From contig NMRA01000288.1 in the NCBI GenBank assembly GCA_002633005.1, forward strand, positions 491,906 to 545,199: a stretch of DNA of 53,294 bases. Reading direction: 5' to 3'. Positions 20,530-34,100 of this stretch are shown here, one piece after another; the stretch's first letter is position 1; each line of letters opens with the position of its first letter. The stretch comes from Phoronis australis (Eukaryota; Phoronida; Phoronidae). Under the pieces are notes generated by a model. It was not told the DNA's origin. It saw only the letters and a program-made list of their open reading frames with translations, and did not search any database. A program made the translations under genes and the position numbers.

Positions 20530-21310
20530 GTCTCACAATTTACAGTTCGGCTTTCAACATCCCATTTCGTACAAACTTGGTGTAATTCGTCTCTTGTATC
20601 ACCGTGCGGACCTGACTGTCTCTGACGACAATGACAGGACATTAGAAAAACACAGACTTCGTAACTCTTTGGAAATGTGCGGATACCCACGTTTGGTCTT
20701 TGGCAAGGCTACCCGTAGAACAGCGAGATTGAGAATTAACAACATTGACGTTCCTCAACCAGATCAACCATGGGCAAGGATATATATTTCATATGTGGAA
20801 TAGACTTTCTGAACAATTGCCATCGGTTTTCAGGAATTTGTTATTGCCACCTCTTTCAAAGCTGTTGGCACTTCGAGACTAAAACTCGTGCACTCTAAGG
20901 ACAAACAACCTAGGGAAAGGATAGCTAATGTGGTCAATGGAATACAGTGTGGAGAGTGCCCTGTAACTTGTGTAGGTGAAACTAAGCAGTCCTTGAATGC
21001 ACGGTTGTGCCAGCTTCGTCTCCTAACTACGGTGACACGTGACTCTGTCGTGTTTATTCATTGTTAGGGATCTGGTTACAGCTTTGACTTCGACAATGTA
21101 CTAATCAGCGACAAGGGGAGCTATTGGTTTGAATGAGGAGTCAATGAGGGTATTCATGAAAGAATTGAAGTCCGAACAGGAGGCTGGAGATTCAGTCTGT
21201 CACACACCCGTGACAGGATTCAGACTCAAGTTTCCAGCCGACTTTCCCAACTCCGACCTAATCCTCCAGAGGTAGCACAGTCTCGAAAACCCAACAGAGC
21301 CTGTCGAATC
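20530..21310 (+). pseudogene. Penelope-like element, RT C-terminus plus GIY-YIG part, broken
   Basis: Rightward reading gives HPISYKLGVIRLLYHRADL, LEKHRLRNSLEMCGYPRLVF, NNIDVPQPDQPWARI, LVHSKDKQPRERIANVV, CGECPVTCVGETKQSLNARL and a C-terminal FDFDNVLISDKGSYW block. It is the same family as the minus-strand copy at 7551-8147 (NIDAIQPDQPLARI, LVNPTDKQPKEKIAGVV, TYVGKTKQS). Several stops and frame changes (for example after SYVE near 20803) show it is dead. Confidence 0.7.
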
Positions 21311-23160
21311 GTTGCCTTTTCGTCTGACGTTTAGGAATAACTCATTTTTTGTATTAAGTTTCCCTAACACACCCAATATTAATTATGTTGATTTTAAACC
21401 TTTACTTATTATTTCTCGTTTTGATTTATCACTTAAGTTATCATTTAATTTAGCTATTTCATTTGAAATATACTCCCGTTTTTACTGGACATTTGTTGTC
21501 GAGTTTATTTGCGAAACCATCGGACGCAAAACTGGTCAAGCAATGTTCTTGTTTCGTTCACGGTACAAAAGCAAGTATCCAACACTGAGCACAGTTTAAG
21601 GCATTTGAAGAAACTTAAATACCTGTAACAAAATAACGCTTTGTAAACCCTCAACAACCCTTAAACAATAAAGTGAGTTTCACAGTTTGCGAAATTGACA
21701 TGCATGACTGACGTTTTTATTCCCCAATACAAAATTTCCAGGCGTTATGGTGAACCCGTGGCGACTGTTGGCATGGGCACAGAGCCCGGACATTCGAGGA
21801 AACAAATTAGCAGCGAAACAGGTAGAAAAGAAACAAGTTATTGTGAATTACCTTTGGGGGTTTTGCCCAGGGTTTATTTCTGAGGCAGTCTGTATCGTCT
21901 AACACGTGGTTAAAAATGTGCTTTTAATAAAAAGGTTCGAAAACGTCCGAGGAAACTTTTATGCACAGAAAACAAATTGGTTAAAATTTTCAAAATAAGG
22001 AATTATCTACTTGTAAATAAGAAATTATCATTTACTGAATCTATAACTATTTATCCAGGAACTCTTCAGTCTGAAGAAAGGGAAAATGTTGTCGTCTGCC
22101 GCTTTTTCCGTTTTTGAAATTGAATCAATCAATTTATTTCTGTAATAAAGGCCATAAGCCTACTGTACAAAAGAACAATATGTAACTTAGGGCCTACTTG
22201 GGAGTGCAGCAAGCTATCACGGAGTCAAAAGCATAAATACATATTTACATAGGTTAAATAATTTAGCATTATCACTTGTTGACATCAATATATTGAACTT
22301 AAGAAAAGACACAACTTTGAAAATTCTTTTTCAAATTTGTATGCTTTGATTTTTCGTGAAAAACACGGCTACTTTGAAGGTTTTCATTGAAGCCATTTGT
22401 GGCCTAATTTGGAACTTTGTAGCAGCCATATTGCTCCTTTCCAAAAATGGACCGTCTAATAATTCATTCAGTCGCTCCTAACCTGTTCATAACCTAAAAT
22501 AAAAACTTGGCTCTCCCGTACTTTTTGCGTACGAAGCTTTAGACAAATCGCCCTTGGTCCTACTTTTATGAGGAAATTTTCCGAATAAACGCCCCACTAT
22601 CTGGACACTTGACACCAGGAGTTGTAACACCAAGTAAACGCCCATGGACGTTTCATCGGGTGGACTTATCTGTGGAAAATTCCGACAATTACCATTCTGT
22701 GAAAACTACACTGATCATTATTGCTTATTACAAAAAATATATACTAAGTTATAACTGGCATAAGTTCTTCGTCTATATGATAGATGCCGTGGCTGTTTGT
22801 CTACATGGAGATTGTAGACTTGACTAGAAGCCGAATCTGCCGTGCGTTCGTTTTTTGATTTTCGTTGTGAGAGCCAGAGACAAAGGAAAACAGACACCCA
22901 CGGAGGCTATGGCCCTCTGTTCAGTACAAAAAATCGTTAACTCGGTCAACACTCATTGTAATTTTTCATTCATATTGCAAAGTTCCCGCAGGCTGCTACG
23001 AATTTTAATCTCCATCGGTCGCCAGAAATTTCGTATTTGCATCCCCGGATCGAAAAACAATTCACGAAAGACAATTTTATAAATGAATCAATTCATGACA
23101 TACATTAGGTCAACAAAGTACGACACAAGCAATGGTATGGATTTCAAACATACCTAATGA
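21311..23160. other. Unassigned sequence, no gene recognised
   Basis: AT-rich in 21340-21480 and 22240-22400. Words such as AGGCCATAAGCCTACTGTAC and TTAGGGCCTACTTGG near 22140-22200 look like dispersed repeat DNA. Open frames here are short and featureless. Confidence 0.4.
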
Positions 23161-23163
23161 CTG

Positions 23164-23364
23164 CCTCTGTGGTTTAGCAAGGGAGGGGGGGGCGTCAGGT
23201 GTCCCCGGGCGCCTGCCGAAGGGGTTTGCCAAACATGTTTCAAAGAGTTGCGCCAGTTTCACTGTGGATGCACAGCTATCGACTAGGGGGAGGAGTGGGG
23301 GATGCCATTTGAGGTGTCGACGGGAAGGGGAGGGGGGTATAGGTCTGGTGCTCGCTACGCCACT
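23164..23364. mobile_element. Possible MITE with CAGTGGCGTAGC-like end
   Basis: The right end GCTACGCCACTG (to 23366) mirrors the left CTGTGGTTTAGC (from about 23167), both followed inward by G-rich or C-rich DNA. GACTG occurs at 23159-23163 and directly after the right end (23367-23371). The three bases between the left GACTG and the left end do not fit a clean duplication, so support is weak. Confidence 0.35.
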
Positions 23365-23734
23365 GGACTGACTGATATTTCAGGTGTTCAGCGTCAGGGT
23401 ATATACACTTTCTGCTTGGGTGAAAACTGTCACCAAATTCTCGTCGGTGAACATCGCATATCAGTAGCGGATCTAGGATATCACAAGGGGGGGCAACATT
23501 TTGTCCGGCTGTAAGCATTTGTGCAAACCGAACCACGATTGTAGATGCGCATAGCACCGAATGGGGGGAGGTCGGGAGGGGGGCAAACCCCTCTCCCGCT
23601 CAGGAATTTTTTTTTGTTTTTACCTCTAAAAATCAAGCATTTTCCTTGATTCCTGAAGTATTATCCAAGAAAAAAAGGGAAAAAATGAAAGCGCTCCGAG
23701 GAGCGAAACTTGACGAAATTAACGGAAAAGACAA

Positions 23735-23805
23735 CGACGAAGATGATGACGAAGATGATGACGATGATAACGAATATGATGATGGTGGTGGCGATGATGA
23801 ACAAC
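23735..23805. repeat. GAY trinucleotide-rich tract
   Basis: GACGAAGATGATGACGAAGA-type repeats read as poly-Asp/Glu in one frame and poly-Ile/Val on the other strand. It is simple-sequence DNA and no gene is proposed. Confidence 0.75.
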
Positions 23806-24579
23806 ATCACAACATTCATATGACGAACTTGGATGTCATAAATCAATAAGAAATTGGCTACAGTCTAGTTCAATAGAAGATAAACCAACATCAATGCAGC
23901 AAGAGCGCTCAACAAAGGAACAGCGTTATTAGAAAATCTCAAATAACTCAAAAAGTAGACTTCCTAGCGAAAAATGGAAAACATCTATCCAAACTGATGG
24001 TATCGCCTAATTCCGTAAATTTTTCGAAAAAAATGAAATTTTGCGTTTTTTTAAGAAATTCAAAGTCCAATAACTCGAAAACGGTAAGTCTGAGAAAAAA
24101 GTTGTTACAGGCCAATTGAAAGAATATACTTCAAAGAATTCACATGCAAAAAATCACGTCTTTTTCTCTTCCCGTTTAAAATCGCACTCCAGTACGACTG
24201 AAAATGGGTCAACATGCGCCAGATCCGCCATCTTGAAAGCAACTTCCGGTTTTTTGGCTTTTTATAATAGCATGTCATAAGAAACTAATACCTGTAAAAA
24301 TTCGAAGGAATTGGTCTGATAATGCGCCCCCTACAAGGAGAAAAGTTTTTAGCCCAAAATCGAGATGCGCATGCGTGATCGCCGATATTTCCGCCACCTT
24401 TAACCGGAAGTAAACAATTGCTGGCGTACTTGTAGCAAACTTCCAGTCCATTTACTGTGCCGATTCTTTGCCTTTTAAGTAAAAAATTGTAGCCTCCAGA
24501 AGCATTTGAACCTTTAAATGAAAATAAAATGGCCGCCACAGCCGCCATCTTGGATCCGATTTTGTCGAAAAACAATAGG

Positions 24580-25377
24580 NNNNNNNNNNNNNNNNNNNNN
24601 NNNNNNNNNNNNNNNNNNNNNNNNNNNNNNNNNNNNNNNNNNNNNNNNNNNNNNNNNNNNNNNNNNNNNNNNNNNNNNNNNNNNNNNNNNNNNNNNNNNN
24701 NNNNNNNNNNNNNNNNNNNNNNNNNNNNNNNNNNNNNNNNNNNNNNNNNNNNNNNNNNNNNNNNNNNNNNNNNNNNNNNNNNNNNNNNNNNNNNNNNNNN
24801 NNNNNNNNNNNNNNNNNNNNNNNNNNNNNNNNNNNNNNNNNNNNNNNNNNNNNNNNNNNNNNNNNNNNNNNNNNNNNNNNNNNNNNNNNNNNNNNNNNNN
24901 NNNNNNNNNNNNNNNNNNNNNNNNNNNNNNNNNNNNNNNNNNNNNNNNNNNNNNNNNNNNNNNNNNNNNNNNNNNNNNNNNNNNNNNNNNNNNNNNNNNN
25001 NNNNNNNNNNNNNNNNNNNNNNNNNNNNNNNNNNNNNNNNNNNNNNNNNNNNNNNNNNNNNNNNNNNNNNNNNNNNNNNNNNNNNNNNNNNNNNNNNNNN
25101 NNNNNNNNNNNNNNNNNNNNNNNNNNNNNNNNNNNNNNNNNNNNNNNNNNNNNNNNNNNNNNNNNNNNNNNNNNNNNNNNNNNNNNNNNNNNNNNNNNNN
25201 NNNNNNNNNNNNNNNNNNNNNNNNNNNNNNNNNNNNNNNNNNNNNNNNNNNNNNNNNNNNNNNNNNNNNNNNNNNNNNNNNNNNNNNNNNNNNNNNNNNN
25301 NNNNNNNNNNNNNNNNNNNNNNNNNNNNNNNNNNNNNNNNNNNNNNNNNNNNNNNNNNNNNNNNNNNNNNNNNNNNN
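24580..25377. other. Assembly gap (798 N)
   Basis: Ends on the right at a poly-G run (25378-25388). Long open frames across the gap are artefacts. Confidence 0.98.
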
Positions 25378-25699
25378 GGGGGGGGGGGCAGGGGCTCCAG
25401 CCCCCCTTGCCTGCCGCAAGCAAAATGAAACAGCAAGAGCATGAAGCGTGAGGAAATATTGACTTCAGTAACCAGGACCGGTAGCGGAAGAGGGGGGCTC
25501 AGACCCCAGATCGCGGCGGAATCGTGTTCCCGTTTTTTTAGTCCACCGATAGATTTTCTGAACAGAAGGCCAAAAGGTCTGCATCCCAGGCCCCTGCAAC
25601 TTTCGGGCCGCCTGTGTACATACAATTGCACTTTACCCAATTCCACGAGGCAACATGTTGGACCCCCTTGTGGTATCCTAGATCCGCCACTGAGTTCCA

Positions 25700-28600
25700 G
25701 ACATTAACTTGACTGACTTAGACACAGCCCTAGACCTACCCCGCCTAGGACGAGATGAATGTGTACATGAGCTATGAACCTGAATTTTTTATCAAAATGT
25801 TTCCTTACAAGATTAGAAAAGCGTAAACAGTGTTGTCGAGTCGACCTAGTCAGAGACAATAGTGCATGTGTTGTCTGTAATCTATGACCTACTTTACTCC
25901 GGGAGTCCCACCAGTTGTGACCTACTTTTTTGGCGAAATTTAGAAGACGACAGAATAAAAATATCGGTGAATCTTCACTGATTTTATTAGAAAGATCATG
26001 AAATCTATGGAATCTAAGGTGCATACCCAGCTTTACATGAACATATCGTATCACTGGCCTTGTCATTTGCCAGGTGAAGGTGGCCCCGAGGCAGAGGGTT
26101 CTTCGGATTTTCGCTGGCTTCTCGAGCCATTTTTTCATCGTCACCTTTACAAATTCCCATATCATGAACGTACGATTCTCTGTTGAAAAGCATCGCCTCT
26201 TGTTTCTGTCGAAGCGTTTTCAAAAAGTGCAAAAACACTCATCGATTCCACAAGGAACGTCGTTTAGCGACAGTGTATTTGCCTCTGACATCTCGTTCGA
26301 ATGTCGGGTATCACGTGACTTTTCGCATAGGGGCGGAGCTTGCGATAGGTCAACTTCAGAGTACCGGGTTCGACTCCGTCCTCGGTTTCTCCCCAAATCG
26401 TTATCTCACTAGTGAGATAACTTTATGGGTTATTACACGGTTGTATCTGCCAGTTGACGCTAATATTGTGGTATAAAAAATGTTATCATTTTTTATTTAA
26501 GCGGTGAGTACGAAGGAAGTGAACTTTCAATTTTCTAGAGAGAAATACTTTCAAGGTAGTTGAGGGTTATATCTACCGTACATCAGTCAAAACTGAAATA
26601 ATCTCTGTACAGTAACCGTAGTGTGTAAGCGAAAATGATCCAATCTTTTACCATAAGTAACCTTGAATGCACAGTACTTTAGATCATTAAGCATTACAAG
26701 CGGTATCCAACTGCACAAAATTTTCTTGACTAAATTTGCATGCACATAACTATTGCCATGGCGACTGACTAGTATTTCCTTACACCAGAATTCCACAACC
26801 ATGATTTAAAAAATATGAAGTTGCAAGTTACAAGGATTGGAGGCTTGAAGATTAACAATCCAACATAGCCTATTTCTTTTATTAAGGTTCTTCATATAAT
26901 ATTGTTGCCTTCTGTTGATAACCTGAAGAAAGAAAGCAACAAGTTACAAAACACGACTTCAAAGCACAAATTTGCCACAAAATTTAGAGAAATATGAATC
27001 ATTTTGTGGTACATAATCAAGCTTTGAAGAGCAGTTGGCTGTCAAACAAAAAAAAACATTTCAGAAAATATTTCAACTTTTTTAGCTGAGTGTAAGATCA
27101 CCTGGATGGGAAATTCACAGTAAAATAATTACAATATTCTTAATATTTTTTGCACAAGAACGTGAAAATTGAACAGAGTTCCTTTTTTGTAGCAGCGTTT
27201 TTAAAATGTATCAACGTTAAATCTTCACAAATTACAAAGTAGCCGTTTGAACATGCCTTTCACTTCAGCAAAAGTCGCCATGTTGACGGTGCCGCCGGAA
27301 ATGAGACTAAGTGAAACGGGAATTCCCAGCACTTTTATCACTCAATAAGTAAGAACTGCGCTGCTGAAATTTGGTTAAAACTAGTGAATCGCGCAGAATA
27401 GTAAGTAACGATATGTCTCCCTGATTTTTACCGACAGTTATCGGCGAAAACAATTGATATTAAGTTTTAAACTCGTAACTTATTCCGCTGTCGTCCAAGA
27501 TGGCCGAACCGATCCAAACAAGTGACCCAAATTTCGCCACAAAAATTGGAATAACTTTGCACTGCTTGGCTCGATTTTGATAATTTTTCGATTTTAATGA
27601 GTAGGACGCATTATCTTTTCCATGATAGTAGAGAATTTTTTCGAAACGACAAAAAAATTTGGTTCGACCGCCGTACCAAGAGCCTTCGGCATTTTTCCAT
27701 CCCGGAACTAACATGCAGGTGGTTTGTTAGAAAAGTATTCTGATGGGGATGCCTGGAGGAAATGAGACTGTTGAACTTGGGTAAAGTTGCAATTGACGAA
27801 AGCGAAGTTTGCATCACGTTATTGACACCTCAGCACATTTTGCCTACACAGCATTTTTCATAGTACGTCATTACCAGCAACGTAAACTAGGTCATCCTCC
27901 ATGTTCTCTGCGTAAACACTCCGCGTGTAGGCCTATAATGGAGTCGAAGCAACAGGAAGGTTGTTCTTGATTTTGTAGCGCATAGTAGCCCAAAATTACC
28001 AAAAGTTCAAATTTATTCCGTTAAAAAGGAAACACAAAACATATCTGTAAAGATATCTGGCCAATATCAAGGGCCCACACTCGTAAGCAAGTCAAAGCGG
28101 TCCTTTTTACCCGTTGCCTTATCTCGCACTGTCTCAGTCGACTAGTTTTTCGCAATGCAACAGTACAATTCTCATAAATTCAACTTGTGGTGACTTCTTT
28201 CAATTTAAAACCATGCCAGCAATACTCTAAAACAAATTAATATTAGGTACAAAAACATTTTTCTGCGAAGTGATTCGTAAATAGCTCAGGTATTTGAGTT
28301 TTCCTCACATAGTTACTTTGGTTTTAGTGCCTAATTTTCAGTTGGCTCCCATAGGTCGGTCAAGGGCCAATCGGTGGCTGCACGCACTGCTAAGAACATT
28401 GTAATCAAAGTGTTATATTTAAACCAAACGTTTATTGGTATACTGGTGTGAACATTATCAGTGATTTAACCAAAAACTTCGAATTAACTAGACCCACTGA
28501 TGATAGTCTATGATAAACTAAACTGATATCAAAGGCCAAAATTGGCAATTTTCGGCCACCCCATGTTACATACAATTTTTTGTCTAATTTTCTTCACACT

Positions 28601-29700
28601 CCTACATTTCGATCTTGATTATACTGACATCTGTTGGGTCTATCGGCACCTAACCGCACATGAAAGGCTTGGTCGAAAATTGTCGGGTTTTCAGCGGCAA
28701 TTTCACTGATCGAAGCGACAAAATAAGCCGAAAATTTGACCATACCATGTTAAATTTCTTCCAATTTTGCTGAAAATTGGACACCTTTTTAATAAAGTAC
28801 TTATCTGTGTTATGTGCTATCGGCAAATGTGATTGGTTCATAAATAAGAGCCCCACGCCGTGGTTTCTGCGAATCCCATGTATCCTGGAAGGGGCTGAGT
28901 GATTTTCGCGCATGCGCAGTTCACGGTTTCAATATTGCTGGTAATGGTAAGCACCACCACACTATTCAAGAATGTAAACGCTTCTTACGCTCAAAATTAG
29001 CGACGGATAACTTCAAGGAAAGCTGTGTGGAAAGAAATGAAAACGAATGACGTCGAATTCAAAGCAAGGACTAAACTAACAACAACAGATTCCAAAAAAT
29101 ATCCGCATGCTTGCATACGCTGAGATGATTCGTCGAAGTGTGACGGAGCAACGACAAGGGACACGTGTGCGGAATCTTGGCAAACGGTAACAAATTCAAA
29201 GCAGTCGTGTGCCAAGGAAGAGGGACGCTCGAGTACAGGTCTGGTCGCTAGCCAAGGACGTCTTTTCTTGCTTGACACGGCAACACGCTCTGGGCTTGAA
29301 GGAGGTACCAGCAGTGACTGCAACTAACAACAATAACCAACAGCAGATTTTGTTCGACAAAAGGTAGGGAGGGTACAAAAGGTGTAAATCGATCGGTGGA
29401 ATGGAGAGTTTGTGGAACTCAGGGGAGGGAGGGTGGGAGTGGTATCAAATTGTCTAATTGAAATAACTTACGAGTGAATGCACTGCTGCTTGAGGCTGGG
29501 CCAACAGGAAGCTAGAGATAAGGAACAAACAGCGCTCCCATCGGATTAGGTAGGCAATCGGTCAATACCCATTTGGTACTTTGCTAACCTGTGCCACTTA
29601 GTATCCGATACTCAATTACACTTTGGGTATCGTAAATGTGTGTGTTATCTCTTGTAATTAAGCAGCCCATCTGGTTCCTTCGGCGAAATATTCAATTGTA
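25700..29700. other. About 4 kb with no recognised gene or complete element
   Basis: Contains short open frames without domain features. CGCCATCTTG/GCCATGTTG words near 24230, 24540, 27280 and 27495 recur and suggest dispersed repeats. A CTCACTAGTGAG palindrome lies at 26405. TTCGACTCC at 26368 recalls a pol III B box, but the flanks do not fold as a tRNA. Confidence 0.4.
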
Positions 29701-29711
29701 GAGATGTGACC

Positions 29712-30640
29712 CTAAAATTCCCAATAATTACTCTTGTTGTTTTATTTGTCCCCAATAATTGTCATGCGGTAACATTGAAATCTCCCACTGCACTTGGAAA
29801 CTGGTCGTTATGTAAACACTGGCAGTAAATGAAAGACTTTGTTTGCGTTGGGAGTCTGGTTCTGTGGAGGATGAGCTACATTTTGTGTTTGATTGTTCTC
29901 TTTATAACTCACGGAGGTCTATTCTGTTTAATAATGTTTCACTTCAAATCCCGAACTTTGCAGATTTCAGTAGATTAGATACGTTAAAACTACTATTTCA
30001 GTATTTCCCTAGGCAATTTGCCAAATATGTCAAGTCTGCTTTTGAACTTTGAAACCCGCCGCATTTATGGTAGGCCTACATCTGAGTTGTGTGGTTAAAG
30101 TGACTAATAAGCCCAACTGGGCCGGGTNCTGAAATTCCCAATAATTACTCTTGTTGTTTTATTTGTCCCCAATAATTGTCATGCGGTAACATTGAAATCT
30201 CCCACTGCACTTGGAAACTGGTCGTTATGTAAACACTGGCAGTCAATGAAAGACTTTGTTTGCGTTGGGAGTCTGGTTCTGTGGAGGATGAGCTACATTT
30301 TGTGTTTGATTGTTCTCTTTATAACTCACGGAGGTCTATTCTGTTTAATAATGTTTCACTTCAAATCCCGAACTTTGCAGATTTCAGTAGATTAGATACG
30401 TTAAAACTACTATTTCAGTATTTCCCTAGGCAATTTGCCAAATATGTCAAGTCTGCTTTTGAACTTTGAAACCCGCCGCATTTATGGTAGGCCTACATCT
30501 GAGTTGTGTGGTTAAAGTGACTAATAAGCCCAACTGGGCCGGGTACTTATCTTTCTTACGAATGTTATACCTATGACTGTTTGATTTAATTGTACTTGTC
30601 ACTATAACAAATAAATACTACTACTACTATACTGAGTCAC
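29712..30640 (+). mobile_element. 3' end of a LINE (non-LTR retrotransposon), duplicated around one N
   Basis: The frame at 29843-30052 (and again at 30260-30469) reads SVEDELHFVFDCSLYNSRRS. This is the Cys/His-type C-terminal block of many LINE ORF2 proteins (VEDExHFLxxCPLYxxxR). About 140 bp past the second copy, AATAAATACTACTACTACTAT (30609-30629) looks like the short repeat tail of such elements. The 5' part is absent, so it is a 5'-truncated copy. The internal duplication is probably an assembly artefact. Confidence 0.65.
30128..30128. other. Single-N junction between two near-identical 416 bp copies
   Basis: 29712-30127 and 30129-30544 differ at only about two visible positions (29714 versus 30131, 29827 versus 30244). 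The copies abut exactly at the N. Confidence 0.9.
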
Positions 30641-30946
30641 TCCGTTGTAGCGTGAAGACTCTTTTAGGCGGTTTACTTGAATAACCTCTTATCACTAGTT
30701 TTGTACCCTTAGCGTTTGCGTAAACGACTTGGCAAGGCATGATCAAGCTAATTGCAACAACATTGGAAAATCAGAAAGTACGCGTAATATGACGCAATTC
30801 AAAAGGACGTGTAATTATTAATAAACAATGTTTATTTCTCTTGCTTATAGTCGCCTATTTTGGTGCTAAATTGCACACCATTTTGTCTTTCGCTACTACC
30901 GTTTTGAATTTCACAGCGACGAAGGTGCAATAGTAGAGCCTCCCGG

Positions 30947-31128
30947 CTACAAAGGGTTAAACTTCCGCCTGTTTCTATCCCGTTTCCACATAATTCCGAC
31001 ACCCGCGGCTGCAGACATCAACGTTGCCACTACGCCCGCAAGAGGTGCGACCAAGGCAATGAGCGTATTATCGCTTCCCGGAGCAACTGACTTTTGCCGT
31101 TTAGCTTTCGTCTGAATGTCGTCTGCTT
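30947..31128 (-). CDS. Last exon of the FN3 receptor: stalk, transmembrane helix, short tail
   Basis: The acceptor TTCTTCACAG precedes 31128. The reading is a charged stalk (EADDIQTKAKRQKSV), then a helix LIALVAPLAGVVATLMSAAA and the tail MWKRDRNRRKFNPL before TAG. The positive-inside rule fits a type I protein. The exon starts in phase 1, matching the donor phase of every FN3 exon. The basic tail holds RNRR, which resembles arginine-based ER retention signals; its function is unknown. Confidence 0.75.
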
Positions 31129-34100
31129 CTGTGAAGAAGGAAGACGGTTCACAGATTGCCCACATAAATGCTCCAAAATCTTATTTATATGCAAACAAGA
31201 TAACATTTCGCATGTACTGTGATGCATCTTCTAATCACTATTTGAAGGGATATTGTAAGTGGGAAAGGCAATTTATTCTCTGTGATCTCTCCCAGAGTGG
31301 AATCGAATCTAGAGCCTGGTAAAGTGATCGGTCTTGACTTCGGCGTGTGTCAGCAGACTACGGCGAGAATTGGCCATTTGTAATGAAATAACAAAATACA
31401 CGACATGTTGTGTTGTTTTTACAGCTCTAGTCAAACCTTTTAATTCAACAATAATTCCAAGAATGAATTTTTGGTTGTAAAATCGATAATGTCCCTCTAA
31501 ATTAAGTTTTTCTTTATCGTCTACTGGCGGTGATACTCGGGAGGATGACTATCCCACAGTCCATTGTGTATGCGACGTCTCTCGCTACTAGTAAAATGGC
31601 CAATGCGAGTTGCCTTATCGTTAATTCTCCCTAAGAATTACTTTCGCGCTTCTTTGTTATCTGAAATAATAAGCCAACGACTAGTAGTCGGTGGGCCAGA
31701 ATTTGTAGGGCCTCTAGAAAATGGTTTTTGTGAGTACTTTAGGGGGGCAATTTTATTTTGGTATTTTTTAATTCACTTATTAGAGTGTTTTCAAAATCTA
31801 AAAAGTTCCCACATATACATGTAAAGTCGCACATTTTTGAGAAATTTGAGTTTGAAGTTACCTAATAATCACCAAAGAGCTTAGTAAACTTATATTTGTA
31901 AAAACAACAGTTTTGGTGACTTTTTTTAAAACAAGTAATATGGTCCCATCAGTACCATTGTATTGAACAATATTACACTCACATTACATGTTTTACTATT
32001 GTAGATTAATTGTAAACAGTGAAATTTAAAAAATGTAAAGAGACACTTAGTGGCAAAAATGCAAACTAAGTCTGAATGTTACTAGGAAGTTATTCTGGCA
32101 TTGTCTGGCAACAAAAATAACACAAAACACTTGAGACTGGGCAAAATTTGTGCCTCAATCACTAAAACATTGACTAATGGTGTAAAATACAGCTTGTTTG
32201 CATAATACACCAGAAATACGTTATAGTACAAAAACAATATATTTGAATGACCTCTGTGAATGTGCACACAGACTGCATGAAAATAATAAATTATTCTGAC
32301 AGCGTTTATCAAGCAGTATGAGACAAATACATGACAATGATCAAAGCATGTACTTTCTATGACTTAATCAACAAATAAAATTAACTTTTTAGTACAAAAA
32401 AAACGAAATAACGGGGTTGGAGGTCTATTTAGGGTTGACTTGTCAAATAACTATCCAATTTCATGCAGTCAGTGTTGCTGATGTTACTACAGTTGTTACA
32501 GCTGCATATTTCTGTACAGTTTGACCCAGCATTGCAGCACAAACTCAGTTTCCCAGCACACATGTTCTTTTTGCACTTGCAGCGTTCATCGTTTAGTACT
32601 GTCAATGGAGACGCGGGCATTGCCATACATTTTAACTGCAAAGCTCCACCGCCAAGGAGCCAACTATGGTCGATTAGAGAGGGTACAGCACTGCACACTG
32701 GTGATTGGCCCGCAGGCAATGAAGGGTCAAACACTAAGTCCTTGTTTGGAGGCGGGCAGGGTTTGGGAAAACGTTTGATTCAAAATATGTTATAATGGGC
32801 TGTGTTAATTAGAGTCAGCAAGTGAATTATTGAACACTAGCCTCAATTCACTTTTGTATCTCTTAGTCGGGCACAAACTACAACAGCTTCAACAGTCGTT
32901 TCTTATAAATGCCTGTTCAAATAACTTCATGCACACCAGCTTTCTGAAGAACAGCTTCAAAGTCTTGCTTTAGTTTTGAAAGGCAAAGGACATGTCCACG
33001 TGTTAGAAACTTTGATTCAATGAACTCCAAACAAAACTGTAGGAAAACCTCTCTGAAAACTGTGGATTCGTCATTCTTCACAATCGTTGTCTTTCTATTT
33101 TTTATAGCATGATGATCTGTGGTACTTGGCTTCTAAGACACAGGGTCTTTATCTTTGAATTTCACTTGCATATTCAGGGCTCTGGACTGAGCTTTTGCTT
33201 GCGATACAAGTCCAACTGAAAAAAACCCAAACTGTTAACACTAATTTAACATTCAACTATGACTGAGTTGGCATGCAACTTTTTCAGACGGACTTATCAG
33301 GAACTGATCCACCACCAGCCTAACAAATTTACATGTACATGCTGTCCGATCTGTCGCCTAAAAATGTTGGTCGTCTAATAATTAGATTAGTTGATGCAAC
33401 TGAAAATAAATCAGCTGATATACCAGTGCAGTGATTGAAATTTAATTTTTTTTTAAATCAGATGCTCAAACCATAGTCAATAGATTTACACTTAAGGAAA
33501 TCGATGTTTGACGAAATGGACAGTGGCTTCCATCGTCTTCAAGTTACGACGGCGACGATGGCCACTTAGGCACTTTAATTTAATTATCATTGCAGCTACT
33601 TCAGTAATTAATGTTTACAAAAAGTTGAGAAGAGGTTCCCCTTATCCCAGGACTATGGCAGGGGGTGACGGCCACTTGGGCATGTTGTTTGCAACCATCT
33701 ACTCCATTTAACCTTCTCAAAAATTTTTGACTTAAAGTGCTTTAAAATCACACCCACAGTATAACGCCATATGATTATCCCTTAGCGCAAGCAGTGTCGA
33801 TGTGGCAACTGAACAATGGAGTGTTCGAAAAACAGGATTGCAGGAGTATTTGTGAACAAATGAAAACATTAACGACCTTCTCAGAGGCATGTCTCTACAC
33901 GGTACTTCTAAACTTATAACAAACAACATGACTTATGATTCAACCAGTGTGATGCATAATTTGCCAAAAAGCATCCGGCATATGGAGTACCTATGGTATG
34001 ATCACCGTCTCTACTGGGTCAGCGGTATTGTCTAAGGCCTAGGCAGCCAAGGGGCTGAACAAGTTTAAAAAACAACTGGTGATAATACTGAAACACACAT

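Larger units (their letters stand above)
23462..25692. mobile_element. Inverted-repeat element (about 2.2 kb) spanning an assembly gap
   Basis: The left 42 bp (23462-23503, beginning CAGTAGCGGATCTAGGAT) and the reverse complement of 25651-25692 (beginning CAGTGGCGGATCTAGGAT) agree at about 37 of 42 positions, including CACAAGGGGG and CAACAT. No target duplication is visible (CATAT on the left, AGTTC on the right). It could be one element or two opposed copies. The ends are related to the CAGGGGCGGAT MITE family. Confidence 0.5.

Noticed and set aside
23646-23849. Acidic open frame rich in Asp and Glu
   Set aside because: It is a GAY trinucleotide tract; the non-repeat parts show no domain or splice context.
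24285-25646. Long open frames of about 300-450 codons on both strands
   Set aside because: They run through the N gap; the real bases on each side are repeat-like and not coding.
26330-26395. tRNA-like B box (GGTTCGACTCC) suggesting a tRNA gene or SINE
   Set aside because: The bases around it do not form a T stem, and no A box lies at the right distance.
29843-30469. Two identical 69-codon genes as a real tandem duplication
   Set aside because: The copies meet exactly at a single N and differ by about two bases, which fits an assembly artefact, and the sequence is a LINE C-terminus.
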